From Tropicibacter sp. R16_0 (GTDB lineage Bacteria; Pseudomonadota; Alphaproteobacteria; Rhodobacterales; Rhodobacteraceae), in NCBI RefSeq assembly GCF_017743935.1, contig NZ_JAGHRE010000009.1:124001-188000 (forward strand): a stretch of 64,000 nucleotides of DNA, read 5' to 3'. The position numbers were made by a program, and so were the translations under genes. Below are positions 61,023 through 64,000 of this stretch, in pieces. The number at the start of each line of letters is the position of its first letter. Positions within the stretch are counted from its first letter, which is position 1. Under the pieces are notes generated by a model. That model saw only the letters and a program-made list of their open reading frames with translations, was not told where the DNA came from and did not search any database.

Positions 61023-61505
61023 TCAAAACGCTTCCGGCTTGGCTTCGCGCGCCATGTGATCCAGCACGGCGTTCACAAAATTCGCTTCGCGGCCCTCAGG
61101 GAAAAAGGCGCGGGCGATGTCGACAAACTCGACAATCACCACCTTGGGCGGCGTGTCGCCTTGCGTCAGTTCAGCCCCCGCGGCGCGGAACAGTCCGCGC
61201 AATGTGGGATCAATGCGCGCAATCGGCCATTTCGCCACCAATGCCCGGTCGGTCATCTGGTCGATCAACGCCTGATTGTTCACAGCGTCATGCACCAGTT
61301 TGCGAAAGAGCGTACTGTCGCCCTCTTGCATTTCGACGTCTTCATAGACGGCCCCGAAACGGTGATCCAGAAACTCGACCACGATCTGATCCGTGGTCTG
61401 TCCGGTTTGCTCCATCTGATAAAGCGCCTGCACGGCATAAAGCCGGGCGGCGGACTTCATCTTGCGTTTCTGGTTGCCCGAAAGGGGCGCGCCTGCGTTG
61501 GTCAT
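61023..61505 (-). CDS. nusB: Transcription antitermination factor NusB
   Basis: A 160-residue NusB: RLYAVQALYQMEQTGQTTDQI start, all-helical, ends ...AREAKPEAF. It binds boxA RNA with NusE/S10 in rRNA antitermination. It overlaps the ribH gene by four bases, which is the common alphaproteobacterial order ribB-ribH-nusB. Length is normal. Confidence 0.95.
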   Translation of the reverse strand: MTNAGAPLSGNQKRKMKSAARLYAVQALYQMEQTGQTTDQIVVEFLDHRFGAVYEDVEMQEGDSTLFRKLVHDAVNNQALIDQMTDRALVAKWPIARIDPTLRGLFRAAGAELTQGDTPPKVVIVEFVDIARAFFPEGREANFVNAVLDHMAREAKPEAF

Positions 61506-62053
61506 GCGGTCGTGGATCCGTTGCTATCGCCAGCCAAAAGGATGGACTCAGAGGGCGGCTTGAATCCGACACCCTCTTTCGAAGCGCCCCACTTACGGCG
61601 CAGCGCGATAAGATGCAAGGCCGCAGCGGCCGCACCGCCACCTTTGTTCTGATCCGCCGGATCGGCGCGAACTTCGGCCTGTGGTCTGTTCTCGACGGTC
61701 AGGATGCCATTGCCAATGCACAGCCCCTGCAAGCCCAAGAGCTGTATCGCCCGGCTCGAGTCGTTGCAGACGGTGTCATAATGCGTGGTCTCCCCCCGGA
61801 TGACGCAGCCAAGCGCGACGTAGCCGTCAAATTTGGCCTGCCGATCTGCGATGCCGATGGCGGTCGGGATCTCCAGCGCGCCGGGCACCTGAACAACCTC
61901 ATGGGTGCCGCCAACGGCCTCGATCTCGGCCACGGCACCGGCGACCATGTTGTCGGCGATGTCCTTGTAATAGGGCGAGACGACGATCAGGATCTTGACC
62001 GGTTTGTCAAACTCGGCGCGGGGCATGACATAGTGCTGCTCGTGACCAGCCAT
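61502..62053 (-). CDS. ribH: 6,7-dimethyl-8-ribityllumazine synthase
   Basis: A 183-residue lumazine synthase with an N-terminal extension: the active-site region VIRGETTHYDTVCNDSSRAI near residue 85-104 and GVQ-type turn VPGALEIPTAIGIAD near 60. It joins a ribityl-pyrimidine with a four-carbon butanone phosphate. It is six bases after ribB and overlaps nusB by four bases. The C-terminal end is slightly long and polar. Confidence 0.94.
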   Translation of the reverse strand: MAGHEQHYVMPRAEFDKPVKILIVVSPYYKDIADNMVAGAVAEIEAVGGTHEVVQVPGALEIPTAIGIADRQAKFDGYVALGCVIRGETTHYDTVCNDSSRAIQLLGLQGLCIGNGILTVENRPQAEVRADPADQNKGGGAAAAALHLIALRRKWGASKEGVGFKPPSESILLAGDSNGSTTA

Positions 62054-62059
62054 TGGCGG

Positions 62060-63193
62060 TTACTCCTTGTCCAACCGGCTGGTGCCGGTGATTTCCAAAC
62101 CATAAGCATCCAGCCCCACGACGTTCGGCGCGGGCGAATTGGTCATCAACTCCAGCTTGCTCAGGCCCAAGGACGACAGGATTTGTGCCCCCAAGCCATA
62201 TTGGCGCAGCACTTTGGTTGACACCTCTTGCCCGACGCCGCCTTCGGTTTTCACAGCGTGATCCACATCGCGCAGCAAAACCACGACACCGCGCCCCTCT
62301 TCGGCAATGCGTTTCATCGCGGTGCCCAGCTTGCCCGCGCGTTTGGCGCCGCCAATGGCCAGAACATCGCGCATCGCGTTGAGCACATGCATCCGTACCA
62401 GCACCGGTTTGTCACCAGAGATATCGCCCTTGATCATGGCAATATGTTCGTCGCCATGCGTTTCATCGCGGTAAATGCGCATGGTCCAATCGCCGCCAAA
62501 TTCGCTGTTGACGGTTTCCTCGTCCATGATGCGAACCAGATTGTCGTTGCGGCGGCGATAGGCGATCAGGTCACTGATGGTGCCGATTTTCAGCCCGTGC
62601 TTCTGAGCAAATGCCACCAGTTCCGGCAGGCGCGACATGGTGCCGTCTTCGTTCATGATCTCGCAGATCACGCCCGAGGGGTTCAGACCTGCCAGGCGGC
62701 TCACATCCACTGCCGCTTCGGTATGACCCGCGCGGACCAGGACCCCACCGTCGCGTGCGCGCAGCGGGAAAACATGACCAGGCGTGGCAATATCTGCGCC
62801 GCTCTTGCCCGCATCGATGGCCACAGCCACCGTGCGTGCGCGATCATGGGCCGAGATGCCAGTGCTCACGCCCTCTCGCGCCTCGATCGAGATGGTAAAG
62901 GCGGTTTCATGGCGGGACGAGTTGTTGGTCGACATCAGCTCCAACCCCAGCGAGTCGACGCGCTCTTCGGTCAGGGTCAGACAGATCAGTCCGCGCCCAT
63001 GTTTGGCCATGAAGTTGATCGCCTCGGGCGTCGCCATCTGAGCGGGGATGACCAGATCGCCTTCGTTTTCGCGGTCTTCGTGGTCGATCAGGATGAACAT
63101 CCGGCCGTTCCGGGCTTCGTTGATGATCTCGTCGATTGGCGAGATCGCATCGCTCCAGGTGGATTCGACGGGTCCGGGTGTTTCAAAGCTCAT
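62060..63193 (-). CDS. ribB: 3,4-dihydroxy-2-butanone-4-phosphate synthase with degenerate GTP cyclohydrolase II domain (RibBX type)
   Basis: A 377-residue protein. The N-terminal domain is RibB: DHEDRENEGDLVIPAQ near residue 36, AKHGRGLICLT, HTEAAVDVSRLAG. The C-terminal half has the GTP cyclohydrolase II fold, but the zinc Cys motif is replaced by MHVLNAMRDVL, with no Cys in the domain, so it is unlikely to have that activity. Such RibBX proteins are known in proteobacteria; a separate RibA must exist elsewhere. The start at 63193 follows AAAGGCC; the frame is open to 63349. No FMN riboswitch is seen upstream. Confidence 0.92.
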   Translation of the reverse strand: MSFETPGPVESTWSDAISPIDEIINEARNGRMFILIDHEDRENEGDLVIPAQMATPEAINFMAKHGRGLICLTLTEERVDSLGLELMSTNNSSRHETAFTISIEAREGVSTGISAHDRARTVAVAIDAGKSGADIATPGHVFPLRARDGGVLVRAGHTEAAVDVSRLAGLNPSGVICEIMNEDGTMSRLPELVAFAQKHGLKIGTISDLIAYRRRNDNLVRIMDEETVNSEFGGDWTMRIYRDETHGDEHIAMIKGDISGDKPVLVRMHVLNAMRDVLAIGGAKRAGKLGTAMKRIAEEGRGVVVLLRDVDHAVKTEGGVGQEVSTKVLRQYGLGAQILSSLGLSKLELMTNSPAPNVVGLDAYGLEITGTSRLDKE

Positions 63194-63336
63194 TGCACGG
63201 CCTTTCGAGGAGAAGTGTTTGACAGGCGAAATACCCCACTCACACGGCAATTGCGAGTCATTAGCCGCCCTTCTAGAGTGAACGTAACGCACCGTCGGTG
63301 TGTTAGCGTACCAACAAAACAGCGAAGAGGTGCGGA

Positions 63337-64000
63337 ATGCAGGTTTCACGCATGATCACGGCCGTTGAGGCCCACGCCGAGGGCGAACCGGGCCGCGTCA
63401 TAACGGGTGGTATGCCGCATATGCCGGGCAACACCGTGTTCGAGAAAATGCAGTGGATGCAGGAACATGCGGATGACATCCGTCTGATGATGCTGCGCGA
63501 GCCGCGCGGGCATCCGGCGCTCTGCTGCAATGTATTGGTACCGCCATGTGACCCCCGCGCCGATGCCGGGTTCATCATCATGGAGCAAACCGAATACCCA
63601 CCCATGTCGGGTTCCAACACGATTTGCGTGGTCACCGTTCTGCTCGAGACGGGAATCCTGCCCATGGTCGAGCCTGTGACCGAGCTGACGCTGGAATCGC
63701 CTGCGGGCCTTTTGCGGGTCAAGGCGACCTGTCAGGGTGGCAAGGTAACACGGGTCGAGTTTCGCAATGTTCCAGCTTTTGCCGTGCATCTGGACGCGAC
63801 GATTGAGGTGCCGGGCCTGGGCAAGGTCGTGGTCGATGTAGCCTGGGGCGGGATGTTCTTTGTCCTGGCGCAGGCCGACCAGTTCGGGCTGGATCTGGTG
63901 CCGGAAAACGGCGCCCGTATCGTGAAACTGTCCGAGGCGCTGCGTGCGGCCTGCGCGGAACAACTGCCGGTAGTCCACCCCGAAAATCCGGCCATCACCG
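63337..64000 (+). CDS. Proline racemase-family protein (trans-3-hydroxyproline dehydratase-like), 3' truncated
   Basis: The start at 63337 follows AGAGG; 221 residues are visible before the window ends. It begins MQVSRMITAVEAHAEGEPGR, and the first active-site position lies in MSGSNTICVVTVLLETG near residue 90. There Ser takes the place of the first catalytic Cys of proline racemase, which points to a dehydratase or other non-racemase use. The second catalytic Cys would lie beyond the window. It is divergent from ribB. The family is sure; the reaction is inference. Confidence 0.85.
   Translation, partial: MQVSRMITAVEAHAEGEPGRVITGGMPHMPGNTVFEKMQWMQEHADDIRLMMLREPRGHPALCCNVLVPPCDPRADAGFIIMEQTEYPPMSGSNTICVVTVLLETGILPMVEPVTELTLESPAGLLRVKATCQGGKVTRVEFRNVPAFAVHLDATIEVPGLGKVVVDVAWGGMFFVLAQADQFGLDLVPENGARIVKLSEALRAACAEQLPVVHPENPAIT

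Noticed and set aside
63194-63336. FMN riboswitch upstream of ribB
   Set aside because: The 143-base gap lacks the conserved FMN-element blocks.

Overview
The window reads as chromosomal DNA of a marine alphaproteobacterium of the Roseobacter group (Rhodobacterales, Ruegeria-like). This rests on the high-GC, tightly packed genes, the TRAP and ABC uptake systems, MmcB, the SUV3-like helicase next to FdxA and CarD, a RibBX-type riboflavin gene, and a tRNA-His without the extra 5' G. That placement is inference from gene content; no database was searched. I see no phage, IS element, CRISPR array or replication origin. Both ends cut through genes: a WD40/cytochrome c gene on the left and a proline racemase-family gene on the right.

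Layout. 1-4.4 kb: WD40/cytochrome c fusion, a micropeptide, a HTH + periplasmic-binding-like regulator, and the tungstate importer tupABC. 4.9-17.4 kb: a reductive pyrimidine catabolism locus, with a four-gene ABC importer, dihydropyrimidinase, N-carbamoyl-beta-alanine amidohydrolase, two small unknown genes, a RutR-like TetR regulator, and preA-methyltransferase-preT. RutR-type palindromes lie upstream of the amidohydrolase operon and of preT. 17.5-22.1 kb: a cupin, 3-hydroxyanthranilate dioxygenase and a DctPQM TRAP transporter. 22.1-31.4 kb: mixed envelope and metabolic genes (barrel protein, DxD glycosyltransferase-like protein, metY, a MerR/DUF2938 pair, a SIMPL protein) and a large single-pass protein with PilM/GspL-like and PilP/GspC-like ends. 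31.7-37.2 kb: hppD with a divergent Lrp-type regulator, a KefB/C-type antiporter, cobT and cobS. 37.5-44.8 kb: a K+ channel-like protein, GST, SigZ-like sigma factor, CarD, FdxA, an S4 protein, the SUV3-like helicase and a TPR protein. 44.8-54.2 kb: SCP2 protein, hydrolase, pepF, a GNAT fusion, a CDF-like transporter, a DksA-type zinc finger, an RNA methyltransferase, rpoH, an RluA-type pseudouridine synthase and DUF6476. 54.2-60.9 kb: tRNA-His, then a patch that looks AT-richer (barrel protein, sulfotransferase, YrbL-like kinase), mmcB, an ArsR/SRPBCC pair and a LuxR solo. 61-64 kb: nusB-ribH-ribBX and the truncated racemase-family gene.

Three signals stand out beyond the genes. First, a dispersed element of about 100-190 bp occurs five times, is bounded by CTCCCGC/GCGGGAG, carries large internal hairpins and sits between convergent genes in four of five cases. 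Second, the pyrimidine locus has probable RutR-type operators. Third, rpoH has a sigma-32-like promoter and a CtrA-type box upstream. The rluA-like/DUF6476 pair shares overlapping start codons in a CATG, and the 792-residue PilM/PilP-like protein is the most unusual single product.
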